Source of the DNA: Verrucomicrobiota bacterium
Lineage (GTDB): Bacteria > Bacteroidota > Bacteroidia > Chitinophagales > UBA8649
Assembly (NCBI GenBank): GCA_017853115.1
Contig: JAFMKE010000010.1
Location: 1-34,481 of the forward strand
Direction: 5' to 3'
DNA length: 34,481 nt
This document shows positions 1 to 9,662 of the stretch, piece after piece. The notes under the pieces were generated by a model. That model had not been told where the DNA came from. It searched no databases and was given only the letters and a program-made list of their open reading frames with translations. Position 1 is the first letter of the stretch. Each line of letters starts with the position of its first letter. A program made the position numbers and the translations under genes.

Positions 1-1023
1 ATTATAGGGGTTGCCTTAATTACTTATTTCACGCAAGACAAACTTAAAGGCTCGCGACAATTAGGTCCAAAATGGATGCACCCTATTTTTGGTGCCTTGT
101 TAGGTGCCATTCCGGGATGTGGTGGGACGATAGTCACCTCCGCGATGTACAAGAATCATAACATTTCCTTTGGTGGCTTACTTGCAGCTTTTATTACCAC
201 CTTAGGTGAAGGTTCTTTTGTTTTACTTGGAGCCTCTAAAGATTCAGATGTAGCATCAAACCTAGAGGCCTTTGCTATTGTTAATTTGGTCGGATTGACA
301 ACTGCATTAATTCTTGGTTATTTGGTTGATATACTTGGAGTACGATCTGATCGTGCCAAATCCTCCAGTGTGGATGATCGGTTAACATATAGAGCGCCAG
401 GGGAGAAAATGTTGTTTGGCGAATTCATAGAAAAATACGGTTTTTACACGGTACTGGCTTTAGCTATTTTTTTAGCACCTGGATCAATTGCAGCATTGTG
501 GGGAGGAAGTATTCTTGCCATCGCCAATTTGACCGTTTGGGCAACTATTGCCCTTACCCTTTTATCCATAGTATACTATGTGATTAACGAGTTTATTTAT
601 AAGGGACATGATTGTTCCTATGGTACAGATGTTAAATCCTCAGTTTTACATGCGGTTTTCGATATTACTATGGTCGTGACCTATGTTTTTGTCGGCTTAT
701 TCTTGGCCAACTTTATTATTGATGAACTAGTTGGTCCTCAGCGATTTGACCAATGGATGAACTCTTCGACATTTGCCTTGGTTTTAATTGCTGCATTGAT
801 TGGCGTAACACCGGGTTGTGGTGGTATGATTTCGGTCACCGCTGCGTTTATTACAGTTCCCAACTTTCCTATTGCTGCATTGATAGCTGCTGGTATTGCT
901 ACTAGTGGAGATGGTATATTTCCTTTGCTTGCAGAGAATAGAAAAGACGGATTGTTAGTTACCGGGATTAGTTTGGTAGTCGCTGTTGTGGTGGGGTATA
1001 TTACGTTGATGCTAGGTTTCTAA
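1..1023 (+). CDS. Putative 10-TM heavy-metal/manganese exporter (ArsP_2/DUF2899-like), 5'-truncated by window start
   Basis: Frame 1 is open from base 1 (IIGVALITYFTQDKLKGSRQLGPKWMHPIFGALLGAIPGCGGT...). The ATG at 76 is probably internal. Multiple TM segments; two PGCGG repeat motifs. Confidence 0.7.
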   Translation: MIGVALITYFTQDKLKGSRQLGPKWMHPIFGALLGAIPGCGGTIVTSAMYKNHNISFGGLLAAFITTLGEGSFVLLGASKDSDVASNLEAFAIVNLVGLTTALILGYLVDILGVRSDRAKSSSVDDRLTYRAPGEKMLFGEFIEKYGFYTVLALAIFLAPGSIAALWGGSILAIANLTVWATIALTLLSIVYYVINEFIYKGHDCSYGTDVKSSVLHAVFDITMVVTYVFVGLFLANFIIDELVGPQRFDQWMNSSTFALVLIAALIGVTPGCGGMISVTAAFITVPNFPIAALIAAGIATSGDGIFPLLAENRKDGLLVTGISLVVAVVVGYITLMLGF

Positions 1024-1146
1024 ACCAATTTTTCTAATTCGCATCTTACAATTCTAAATATGCCAAACTTTTCGGTCTAAACCTTGTATGCATCTAGATT
1101 GTTTGTATACTATCCTAATGTTTAATGAGTTAATACGAACACGAAA

Positions 1147-2058
1147 ATGCAATCCGAAAGTAATACTACAATAGATAAATTATTTAACCGGCTTCTCTCA
1201 CTGAGAACTAAGAAACAAAGTGAGCGAGTTATTCTAACATTTAGTATTGCCAGCTATTTGGTGCATTTAGGATTAATTCTTCTCGCTTACTATGGTGTGA
1301 TTCAAAGTGAATCAAAATTGTTGAAAAGTCCGATTGCGGCAATTTATACACCATTCTCTTTCATTTTAGTATATGAAGTGTATTTACTTATCTTTTTTCT
1401 GACAAAATCGATTTCATTTTATATTGGTAAGCAGTATGAAATTATCACGCTAATCGTGATTCGTCGCATTTTTAAAGATATTGGTGACTTAGAACTCGCT
1501 TCGAAGTGGTTCAATACACAAAGTGACTTGCAATTTACGTATGATGCCATTACATCTTTAATACTTTTTCTGCTTATTTATTTTTATTACCAAAACTTGA
1601 AGGATCGCGCAGAAACAAACGACCTTTCAATAGGCCTCGAAGAATCCAAAATAAAGGGATTTATTAGGCTTAAAAAGACTATTGCGATCTTACTAGTGCC
1701 AGTTCTTCTTGGGGTTGCGGCTTATACTTTTGCTGATTGGCTTTTTGCAGTAGGAACAGATTTCGGGAAAGGGATCGTTAATTTTAAAAACATGAACAGT
1801 ATCTTCTTCGATGAGTTTTTCACTATATTAATCGTTGTTGATGTATTATTACTTCTTGCCTCTTTCTTCTATTCTGATAAATTTCATAAAATCATTCGAA
1901 ATTCGGGTTTTATTATATCAACCATACTGATAAAGATTTCTTTTTCAACTGAAGGTTTGGTTAATAATCTTTTAATCATAGGCGCTGTATTATTCGGATT
2001 CTTAATTCTACTCATCCATAATAAATTTGAGAATGAAGGAGTAATGAAAAAAGAATAA
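1147..2058 (+). CDS. Hypothetical polytopic membrane protein
   Basis: 303-aa ORF with several long hydrophobic segments (e.g. FSIASYLVHLGLILLAYYGVI, TIAILLVPVLLGVAAYTFADWLF, FFTILIVVDVLLLLASFFY); no family recognised. Confidence 0.7.
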   Translation: MQSESNTTIDKLFNRLLSLRTKKQSERVILTFSIASYLVHLGLILLAYYGVIQSESKLLKSPIAAIYTPFSFILVYEVYLLIFFLTKSISFYIGKQYEIITLIVIRRIFKDIGDLELASKWFNTQSDLQFTYDAITSLILFLLIYFYYQNLKDRAETNDLSIGLEESKIKGFIRLKKTIAILLVPVLLGVAAYTFADWLFAVGTDFGKGIVNFKNMNSIFFDEFFTILIVVDVLLLLASFFYSDKFHKIIRNSGFIISTILIKISFSTEGLVNNLLIIGAVLFGFLILLIHNKFENEGVMKKE

Positions 2059-2138
2059 TCTGATTAAAAAATGGCTAGTTTTCAATCAAAACATCTATTA
2101 ACATAGTTCATTTAAAGCATTCTAGTTAGAATCATTAA

Positions 2139-3356
2139 CTAAACCATCATCATTGCCCGTTTCAATGCTAGAATAAAATGATCTACATCTTCCCTTGTAT
2201 TGTATACGGCAAATGAAGCACGGCATGTACCTTCAATATTAAAGTGATTCATCAATGGCTGGCAACAATGATGACCAGTTCGAATGGCAATGCCTTGTTT
2301 GTCTAACAACACACCTAAATCATAGGGATGTGCACCATAAACAAGAAATGAGATTACAGAGGCTTTATTTGGAGAGGTGCCATAAATTTTCATACCTTCT
2401 ATAGCTTCCATTTGCCGAGAGGCATAGCTTAGTAAATCAGCTTCAATTTGGGCTATATTTTCTAGTCCAGTTTCTTCCATAAAAGCGATGGCTTCACCCA
2501 AGGCGATTACTCCGCTAATATTAGGCGTTCCCGCTTCAAACTTGTATGGTAAATCATTTATTGTAAATGAGTCGTAACCCACCTCTTTTATCATTTCACC
2601 TCCTCCATGGTATGGATCCATAGCTTCTAAAATTTCGGCTTTCCCATACAATACGCCAATTCCTGTTGGGCCATATGTTTTATGTCCTGAGAAAGCAAAA
2701 AAATCAGTATCCAAGTCCTTTAAATTCAAGGCTAAATGCGGAACAGCTTGCGCTCCGTCTATAAAGACCTTGGCTCCAAAGCGATGAGCCTCAGTTATCA
2801 TGGTTTTAACCGGATTAATTGTTCCCAAGGCATTGGATACATAATTCACAGCAAGCAACTTTGTTTTTTCGCTAAGAAGGGAAAGGTACGCCTCTTGATC
2901 AAGCGTTCCATCGTCAAGCACTGGTATAATTTTCAAGGTAGCACCTACTCTTTCTGCTAACATTTGCCACGGAACCATGTTGCTGTGATGCTCTAAACCA
3001 CTAACGATAATTTCATCACCTTCTTTAATATTTTTATCACCCCAAGCACGAGCTACTAGATTGACCGCTTCCGTAGTTCCTCGAACAAAATTCACTTCTC
3101 GCGTTTCCACGCCAAGATATTTAGCTATTCGCTCGCGAGAAGCTTCATAGGCTTCTGTAGCCTTATTTGCTAAATAGTGGGCGCCTCGATGAATATTACT
3201 GTTATACTCGAGATAGTATCTTTGTAAAGCTTCGATTACGCGTTTAGGCTTTTGGACCGTAGCCGCATTGTCCAAATACACAAGTGGCTTGCCATTTACC
3301 TGCTGATTAAGGATGGGAAATTGTTCTCTTATCTCATTAGCTAACTTGGTACTCAT
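2139..3356 (-). CDS. sufS: Cysteine desulfurase, SufS/CsdA family
   Basis: 405 aa; NGKPLVYLDNAATVQKP, PLP lysine region FFAFSGHKTYGPTGIGVLYG, catalytic Cys region IRTGHHCCQPLM. Confidence 0.93.
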   Translation of the reverse strand: MSTKLANEIREQFPILNQQVNGKPLVYLDNAATVQKPKRVIEALQRYYLEYNSNIHRGAHYLANKATEAYEASRERIAKYLGVETREVNFVRGTTEAVNLVARAWGDKNIKEGDEIIVSGLEHHSNMVPWQMLAERVGATLKIIPVLDDGTLDQEAYLSLLSEKTKLLAVNYVSNALGTINPVKTMITEAHRFGAKVFIDGAQAVPHLALNLKDLDTDFFAFSGHKTYGPTGIGVLYGKAEILEAMDPYHGGGEMIKEVGYDSFTINDLPYKFEAGTPNISGVIALGEAIAFMEETGLENIAQIEADLLSYASRQMEAIEGMKIYGTSPNKASVISFLVYGAHPYDLGVLLDKQGIAIRTGHHCCQPLMNHFNIEGTCRASFAVYNTREDVDHFILALKRAMMMV

Positions 3357-3395
3357 ATCAATCTAAACAAGCTGGACTCGTAATCGTTCGATTAA

Positions 3396-4493
3396 TTATA
3401 CATTAAATCTAAAATGGAGAATATCGCCATCTTTCACGACGTATTCTTTACCTTCCACGCGCAGTTTACCTTTGTCACGACAAGCAGCCTCACTTCCTAA
3501 TTCTGCAAAATCGTCATAGGCAATAACTTCGGCTCTGATAAACCCTTTTTCAAAATCTGAATGAATGACACCAGCGGCTTGTGGAGCTTTGGTTCCTTTC
3601 TGAATGGTCCAGGCACGCACTTCTTTAACACCTGCGGTGAAATAGGTGTCTAGGGCCAATAACTTGTACGAAGCAGCAATCAAACGATCCATACCAGATT
3701 CAGTTAAACCTAAATCTTCTAAAAACATCTCTTGTTCCTCTGCATCCAATTGAACGATTTCCGATTCTATTTTTGCAGAAATCACTAAGACTTGTGCTCC
3801 TTCTTCAGCAGCTATTTTTCGAATTTGCTCAACATAGGCATTGCCTTCTTTTGCATCACTTTCACTCACATTACAAGCATAAAGAACTGGTTTAATCGTG
3901 AGTAAATTTAAATCTTCGATGTGCTTTAAATCATCTTCATCTACCTCCAAAGAACGAGCAGATAAACCCTGTTCGATATGTCCTTTAAACTTCTCCAGAA
4001 CTTCAATGGTCTTCAATACTTCTTTATCATTGCTTTTTGCTGCCTTTCGACTTTTCTCCAGTTTCTTTTCAATGGATTCTAAGTCTTTTAATTGCAGTTC
4101 GGTATCAATCACTTCTTTATCGCGTACTGGATTCACTGAGCCATCTACGTGCACAACATTGTCATCTTCAAAACATCTTACTACATGCACAATGGCATCA
4201 ACACCTCGAATATTACCCAAGAACTGATTGCCTAAACCTTCTCCCTTGCTAGCGCCTTTAACTAAACCGGCAATATCGACTAGCTCTACGGTTGTTGGGA
4301 TAACTTTTTGAGGTTTTACCAACTCCTCCAATTTACGCAATCTGGCATCAGGCACTGTGATTACACCAACATTCGGTTCGATAGTACAGAAAGGAAAATT
4401 CGCAGCCTGCGCGTTAATTGCTTTTGTCAAGGTATTAAATAAGGTAGATTTACCCACATTGGGTAATCCTACAATTCCGCATTTTAAACTCAA
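3396..4493 (-). CDS. ychF: Redox-regulated ATPase YchF (Obg-family GTPase-like)
   Basis: 365 aa; MSLKCGIVGLPNVGKSTLFNTLTKA, DIAGLVKGASKGEGLGNQFL, C-terminal TGS-like VRAWTIQKGTKAPQAAGVIHSDFEKGFIRAEVI. Confidence 0.97.
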   Translation of the reverse strand: MSLKCGIVGLPNVGKSTLFNTLTKAINAQAANFPFCTIEPNVGVITVPDARLRKLEELVKPQKVIPTTVELVDIAGLVKGASKGEGLGNQFLGNIRGVDAIVHVVRCFEDDNVVHVDGSVNPVRDKEVIDTELQLKDLESIEKKLEKSRKAAKSNDKEVLKTIEVLEKFKGHIEQGLSARSLEVDEDDLKHIEDLNLLTIKPVLYACNVSESDAKEGNAYVEQIRKIAAEEGAQVLVISAKIESEIVQLDAEEQEMFLEDLGLTESGMDRLIAASYKLLALDTYFTAGVKEVRAWTIQKGTKAPQAAGVIHSDFEKGFIRAEVIAYDDFAELGSEAACRDKGKLRVEGKEYVVKDGDILHFRFNV

Positions 4494-4515
4494 AGGATTC
4501 TATTTTATGTGTTAA

Positions 4516-4544
4516 ACAATAAAAGGGCACATGATGCACCCTTT
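4516..4544 (-). terminator. Probable terminator downstream of the DUF3276/PUR gene
   Basis: Minus strand reads AAAGGGTGCATCATGTGCCCTTTTATTG; AAAGGG/CCCTTT stem followed by T-rich sequence. Confidence 0.65.
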
Positions 4545-4570
4545 CATATGAAATTAGTCTTTACATTATT

Positions 4571-5035
4571 TTACCATTCCATGGCTTCATCAGAAGACGA
4601 AATGTCAGACGCATCATCATCCAATATAGATTTACTCGGAGCACTATCCAATATAGGATTAGATTCGGTGTAATCCTTGTTTGGACGGACATTGCGAGTC
4701 GGCTCTTCTTTTCTTCCGCCATCATTTCTATCATTACCATCTTCATCCAGTTGTGCTTGATAGCTTTCTCTATCATAAGCATCGTAATCAAATTCCGGAT
4801 TCAACTCTGTTTTGATATGCGTAATAGTCTCGTTTAGTGCCTCACCAAATTTGGTAAAATCTTCTTTGTATAAAAATATTTTGTGGCTGTCATAGCCTGG
4901 ACGGTCAAATCGTCTCTTACTTTCCGTAATTGTTACGAAATAATCGCCTTGTTTGGTAGAACGAACATCAAAGAAGTAAGTTCTTTTTTTTCCCGCTCTC
5001 AGTTTTCTTGAAAAAAATCCTTGTTGGTTATCCAC
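4571..5035 (-). CDS. PUR-alpha-like DNA/RNA-binding protein (DUF3276 family)
   Basis: 154 aa; FFSRKLRAGKKRTYFFDVRSTKQGDYFVTITESKRR is typical of the Bacteroidetes DUF3276/PUR family; acidic low-complexity C-terminal tail. Confidence 0.85.
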   Translation of the reverse strand: MDNQQGFFSRKLRAGKKRTYFFDVRSTKQGDYFVTITESKRRFDRPGYDSHKIFLYKEDFTKFGEALNETITHIKTELNPEFDYDAYDRESYQAQLDEDGNDRNDGGRKEEPTRNVRPNKDYTESNPILDSAPSKSILDDDASDISSSDEAMEW

Positions 5036-5143
5036 TGCATTAATCTTTTAATAAGTAATTAAATTTTCACTTCTCAAAAATAAGATTTTTTATAATTTAA
5101 GCTCGAATTAGATATAAATTCTTCAAAGTCTATTTGCTTGACC

Positions 5144-6925
5144 TTAATCTTTTTGTTCGAAATGCTGTTTTTCATAAAACTCGGCATAAATACCTCCTAA
5201 GTTCAATAGCTCCTCGTGTTTTCCTTGCTCCACCACGCGTCCATTGTCTAGGATGATAATATTGTCGAAGTTCACGCTAGAAAAAATTCGGTGGGAAATA
5301 ATCAATACGGTTTTATCCTTTATGCTTGCGTTCAAGTTGGCAACAATTCGCTTTTCGGTATGCACATCTACGGCAGACAAAGCATCGTCAAACAATAGTA
5401 GTTTTGGTTGAATCGCCAAAGCTCGAGCAATAGAGATTCGTTGCTTTTGCCCCCCAGATAAGGTTACACCGCGTTCACCAACTAAGGTGTTAAATCCTTG
5501 AGGGAATTCCATAATCTCATCATAAATTGAGGCTTTTTTGGCCGCTTCTTCCGCTTCCTCGTCCGTTAGTTTACTATTCCCAAATTTAATATTGTTGTAA
5601 ATGGTATCCGAGAACAAGAAAACATCTTGTGGAATGTATCCGATTTGTTGGCGAAGCTTGGTTAGCTGAATATCCTGAATACGCTCCCCTTCTATCTTTA
5701 AATTCCCCTCGCTTGGATAATACATACCAAGAATAAGTTCGGCCAATGAAGATTTTCCAGAACCTGTTCTACCCATGATTGCCCATTTCTCACCAGATTT
5801 GATATCTAAATTAATATCCTTTAATGCCTCTATTCCTGTGTCAGGATATACAAAATTCATGTGCTGAAATTGAATGTTACCATTCAATTGAATTGATTTA
5901 CCCACTGAAGTTGGAATGGCACTTTTTGTTTTAAGGAATTCATTTATTCTTTTCTGAGAAGCGGCAGCACTTTGAACTAATGAGGCGGCCCAACCGATGG
6001 ATGTTACTGGCCAAGTTAACAAATTGACATACATAATAAATTCAACAAGGTTGCCGGGCGTAATTAAACCTTTCTCAACATAGTTTCCTCCTACAATAAC
6101 AACAATGATCGTACTTAAACCTACAAGCAAAACCATCAGAGGAAAAAAGAAAGCCTCTACATGTGCCAAGCTGAGGGCCTTTTCTTTATAATTCTCACTT
6201 GCCCTCTCGTATGTGCGTAACGCTAATCTTTCCTGCACATAACTTTTTAATACACGTATACCCGAATAAAACTCTTGAGCATTGCTTGTTAAAATTGACA
6301 ATTGTTGTTGAATTGCTTCACTGCGTTCGTGAATAAGGTTATTTATGTAGAAAATAGAAATCGTTAATATGGGCATCGGAAGTAATACCCACAAGGTTAA
6401 GGATACGTTGATACTCAACATGGTATAAATCACAAAGGTGAATAAAAAGAAGACATTGACAAGATACATCAAGGCTGGCCCAAGATACATACGTACCTTT
6501 GATACATCTTCGGTGGCTCTATTCATTAAGTCTCCTGTATTGTTTCGCTTAAAAAAAGCGGTTTCGAGGCGCTGGTAATGTTGGTAAATTTCATTTTTTA
6601 GGTCAAACTCTATCAAACGCGACATTACGATCATAGACTGGCGCATGAGAAAAGTAAAAACTCCTCCTATTAAAGCTGTGGCAAAATATATAAGGCAGAA
6701 AATAAGAAGTGATTGCTTGAGTGATGACTTTAAAACTTCTTGTAATTGAAAACCTTCAAATGATCCATAGAGATTGATATTTTGACTAACCATATCAATG
6801 GCCCAACTCAACACGCGCGGCGAAAGAACCTTAAACACATTGGAAAGTGCAACGAACAAAATACCGAGCATTAACTGCCACCTGTATTTAAGAAGATACT
6901 TGTTTAAATAGTTGAGTTCTTTCAA
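5144..6925 (-). CDS. ABC transporter, fused permease/ATP-binding protein (MsbA/MdlB-like exporter)
   Basis: 593 aa; N-terminal TM domain, Walker A GRTGSGKSS, signature LSGGQKQRISIARAL, Walker B LLLFDDALSAVD, H-loop ISHR. Confidence 0.95.
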   Translation of the reverse strand: MKELNYLNKYLLKYRWQLMLGILFVALSNVFKVLSPRVLSWAIDMVSQNINLYGSFEGFQLQEVLKSSLKQSLLIFCLIYFATALIGGVFTFLMRQSMIVMSRLIEFDLKNEIYQHYQRLETAFFKRNNTGDLMNRATEDVSKVRMYLGPALMYLVNVFFLFTFVIYTMLSINVSLTLWVLLPMPILTISIFYINNLIHERSEAIQQQLSILTSNAQEFYSGIRVLKSYVQERLALRTYERASENYKEKALSLAHVEAFFFPLMVLLVGLSTIIVVIVGGNYVEKGLITPGNLVEFIMYVNLLTWPVTSIGWAASLVQSAAASQKRINEFLKTKSAIPTSVGKSIQLNGNIQFQHMNFVYPDTGIEALKDINLDIKSGEKWAIMGRTGSGKSSLAELILGMYYPSEGNLKIEGERIQDIQLTKLRQQIGYIPQDVFLFSDTIYNNIKFGNSKLTDEEAEEAAKKASIYDEIMEFPQGFNTLVGERGVTLSGGQKQRISIARALAIQPKLLLFDDALSAVDVHTEKRIVANLNASIKDKTVLIISHRIFSSVNFDNIIILDNGRVVEQGKHEELLNLGGIYAEFYEKQHFEQKD

Positions 6926-7034
6926 AATTGCACTTTAAATGCTAACCGCCTGCGAAAGTAAAAAGTTTATTGCTCAGATTTTCTTTTTACCGCATTCGCA
7001 TTAGAAAATTATCGCCTTCTTCAAACTATTATTT

Positions 7035-7042
7035 TACCTTTG
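7035..7042 (+). promoter_or_regulatory. -7-like element upstream of the Leu/Glu-type dehydrogenase
   Basis: TACCTTTG matches TAnnTTTG; no convincing -33 element seen. Confidence 0.5.
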
Positions 7043-7118
7043 CGGCATATTCTGATAATGAATAAGACAAAGTTAACATTCAAATATTGAAATCTATTCA
7101 AGCCAACAAACCAACTGT

Positions 7119-8183
7119 ATGAATGTATTTGACAAAATGGAAGAGATGGAGCATGAGCAACTCATGTTTTTCTCTGATAAGGAAACTGGGTTAAAAGGAA
7201 TCATTGGAATCCATAATTCGGTTTTGGGTCCTGCTTTAGGTGGGACACGACTTTGGCGTTATGCCAATGAACAAGAAGCCATCCAGGATGTTTTGCGTTT
7301 ATCTCGTGGTATGAGTTTTAAATCCTCCATAAGCGGCATACATTTGGGTGGTGGGAAAGCTGTAATCATTGATAATCCTCAAGCAAAAAAAGACGAGGCC
7401 TTTTGGCGCAGTTATGGCAAGTTTGTAGATAACTTAGGTGGAAAGTATATTACCGCAGAAGATGTTGGTACGAATACCCAGTTCATTGAATATATAAGCA
7501 GGGAAACAGAGCATGTTGCCGGAAAACCTGAATACTTGGGAGGTGGTGGCGATCCTTCGCCAGTTACTGCTTATGGTGTATATCTTGGAATGAAAGCCGC
7601 ACAAAAACAACTGAGCGGAAGTGACTCGCTGAAGGGCAAAAAGATATTAGTTCAAGGTGTTGGAAGTGTAGGTCAATATTTGATAGATTATTTAGTTAAA
7701 GAAGAGGCCAAAATAAGCATAGCCGATATCAATCAAGCGAATATTGCTTCGGTTTCCCTGAAGCATCAAGTAGATGTAATAGATCCTAATCAAGTTTATG
7801 ATGCTGATATGGATATTTATGCACCTTGTGCGCTTGGCGCCACCTTAAACGATGATACGATTCCAAAACTAAAATGCAGTGTTGTAGCAGGAGCGGCAAA
7901 CAATCAATTAGCCGATGAACGGAAGCATGGCGATATGCTGCGCGACAGAGGTATTATTTATGCTCCAGACTTCCTAATCAATGCAGGTGGTGTGATTAAC
8001 TGCTACATTGAAACCGTAGGATATAATCGATCTAGAGCCATGGCGGCAACAGAAAAGATTTACGATCAAACTGCTGCTATTTTAACAATTGCTGCTCAAA
8101 ATGCTAAAAATTCTCAGGAAGTTGCGCTTGAAATGGCAATGAAACGAATTGAAGATATTGGTAAAATAAGACAAAGAAGATAG
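7119..8183 (+). CDS. Glu/Leu/Phe/Val dehydrogenase (leucine dehydrogenase-like)
   Basis: 354 aa; GPALGGTRLWRY, GGGKAVII, ITAEDVGT, GVGSVGQYLIDYLVKEEAKISIADIN, NAGGVINCYIE. Confidence 0.93.
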   Translation: MNVFDKMEEMEHEQLMFFSDKETGLKGIIGIHNSVLGPALGGTRLWRYANEQEAIQDVLRLSRGMSFKSSISGIHLGGGKAVIIDNPQAKKDEAFWRSYGKFVDNLGGKYITAEDVGTNTQFIEYISRETEHVAGKPEYLGGGGDPSPVTAYGVYLGMKAAQKQLSGSDSLKGKKILVQGVGSVGQYLIDYLVKEEAKISIADINQANIASVSLKHQVDVIDPNQVYDADMDIYAPCALGATLNDDTIPKLKCSVVAGAANNQLADERKHGDMLRDRGIIYAPDFLINAGGVINCYIETVGYNRSRAMAATEKIYDQTAAILTIAAQNAKNSQEVALEMAMKRIEDIGKIRQRR

Positions 8184-9137
8184 ATGATTTCCAGAAGGAT
8201 ACTCCGTATTAAGGTGATGCAGGTGCTTTTTACCTATGAGTTAAGTGAAAAAGAAGATAGCGGTGGTTTGGAAAAAATGCTCATGTCGCGAATTGACAAA
8301 ACTAAGGAATTGTACTACGTTTATCTCCAGTACCTTATCGAGGTTTGTCAATACGTCTTGGTAGATGCCGCTCGCCGGGAAAACAAATATATTAAGGATC
8401 AAGAGGACTTAAATATCAATACGCAGCTTGCTTCGAATTCATGTATTTCTGCTATTCAACAAAGCGAAGCATACAAGTTCATTTTAAAAAAATATAGCTT
8501 ATCTCATCATATAGATAACAAATTGGTTCGCGACTTATTTAATACATTGGAGGCTAGTCGGAAGTATGTTAATTATTGTGAAATCGCTAAGCCTACAAAA
8601 GGTGATGAAGTTGAGATTTTACGTTACATCGCAAAGAAGATTATCGGTACAAGCGCCGATTTGGATGAGTATTTAGCAGAGCGTTTTATGAACCTCGAAG
8701 ATGATCATTTCATCAGTTTACACACCTTGCAGAAAAAGCTTAAGGATTTTGTTGAATTAGACAAGGAAACCTTTGTCGAAGATTTCTTAAATAACCTTGA
8801 ACAAGATGATGAAATAAACTTCTCTAAAGAATTGATTAATAATTATTTAAGTAACAGAGAAACTTTGGAGAAAATCATTGAGCCTCGTCTGAAAAACTGG
8901 GACATGGATCGAGTGGCTTTAATGGATATAATTCTTATCAAACTCGCTATTGTGGAGTTTTTATACTTCCCTTATATACCGCTGAAAGTTAGTATGAATG
9001 AGTATATTGATATCAGTAAGGAATATAGTACAGAGAAGAGTAAAGATTTTATAAATGGTATTCTTGATAAAACCATGAAAGGTTTGAATGATAACGGAAA
9101 AATTAAAAAATTAGGAAGAGGATTAATAAACAATTAA
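8184..9137 (+). CDS. nusB: Transcription antitermination protein NusB (long Bacteroidetes form)
   Basis: 317 aa; ISRRILRIKVMQVLFTYEL at N-terminus and LMDIILIKLAIVEFLYFPYIPLKVSMNEYIDISKEYSTEKSKDFINGILDK at C-terminus. Confidence 0.92.
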   Translation: MISRRILRIKVMQVLFTYELSEKEDSGGLEKMLMSRIDKTKELYYVYLQYLIEVCQYVLVDAARRENKYIKDQEDLNINTQLASNSCISAIQQSEAYKFILKKYSLSHHIDNKLVRDLFNTLEASRKYVNYCEIAKPTKGDEVEILRYIAKKIIGTSADLDEYLAERFMNLEDDHFISLHTLQKKLKDFVELDKETFVEDFLNNLEQDDEINFSKELINNYLSNRETLEKIIEPRLKNWDMDRVALMDIILIKLAIVEFLYFPYIPLKVSMNEYIDISKEYSTEKSKDFINGILDKTMKGLNDNGKIKKLGRGLINN

Positions 9138-9145
9138 TAAATTTG
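9138..9145 (+). promoter_or_regulatory. Possible -7 element upstream of the DUF1573 lipoprotein
   Basis: TAAATTTG matches TAnnTTTG just after the nusB stop; could be chance in AT-rich DNA. Confidence 0.35.
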
Positions 9146-9171
9146 TAGCGAAAATTAAAATTAAAGCAATT

Positions 9172-9660
9172 ATGAAAAAGTATTTATTTGTATCGACTTT
9201 GGCTTTAGCCACATTTATGTTTTCTTGTAACTCGGAATCATCTGCAGAGGAAGTAGGTACTGAGCAGACTACAGAAACAACTGTTGTTGAACCTTCAACA
9301 GTTACTGAACCTACGGTGGAAACAGCAGTGGCAACAGCTACTACGATTTTAACCGTTGATCGTATGGAGCACGATTTTGGAAAAATTCCTGATACTGCCC
9401 CAGTAGAAACTTCTTTTGTTATTACAAATGATGGTGATGAACCCTTGTTAATAACTAATGCGCAAGGTTCATGCGGTTGTACAGTTCCTGAGTATCCAAA
9501 AGATCCAATTCCTCCAGGAGAAAGTAGAGACATGAAGGTTTCTTTTAATCCAACAGGAAAAGAAGGTGTAAATAATAAAACGGTAACCATTACGGCAAAT
9601 ACTGAGCCTGCAACAACCATCATCTATGTAAAGAGTGATGTACAAAAAACAGCTCAGTAA
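9172..9660 (+). CDS. DUF1573 domain lipoprotein
   Basis: 162 aa; lipobox ATFMFSC; HDFGKIPDTAPVETSFVITNDGDEPLLITNAQGSCGCTVPEYPKDPIPPGES. Confidence 0.93.
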   Translation: MKKYLFVSTLALATFMFSCNSESSAEEVGTEQTTETTVVEPSTVTEPTVETAVATATTILTVDRMEHDFGKIPDTAPVETSFVITNDGDEPLLITNAQGSCGCTVPEYPKDPIPPGESRDMKVSFNPTGKEGVNNKTVTITANTEPATTIIYVKSDVQKTAQ

Positions 9661-9662
9661 AG

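Noticed and set aside
3898-4227. 109-aa plus-strand ORF inside ychF
   Set aside because: Antisense shadow of a strongly conserved gene; Ser/Phe-rich composition with no domain.
4561-4791. 76-aa minus-strand ORF in the DUF3276 region
   Set aside because: Alternative frame of the same strand over the acidic tail; Met/Ile-rich artefact of GAT/GAA repeats.
8184-9137. NusB about twice the classical length as a possible novel fusion
   Set aside because: Long NusB forms are, to my knowledge, usual in Bacteroidetes.
9123-9623. 166-aa minus-strand ORF antisense to the DUF1573 gene
   Set aside because: Overlaps a well-supported lipoprotein gene; the translation is Val/Ser/Thr-rich, as expected from the reverse complement of Thr/Glu-rich codons, and lacks any recognisable domain.
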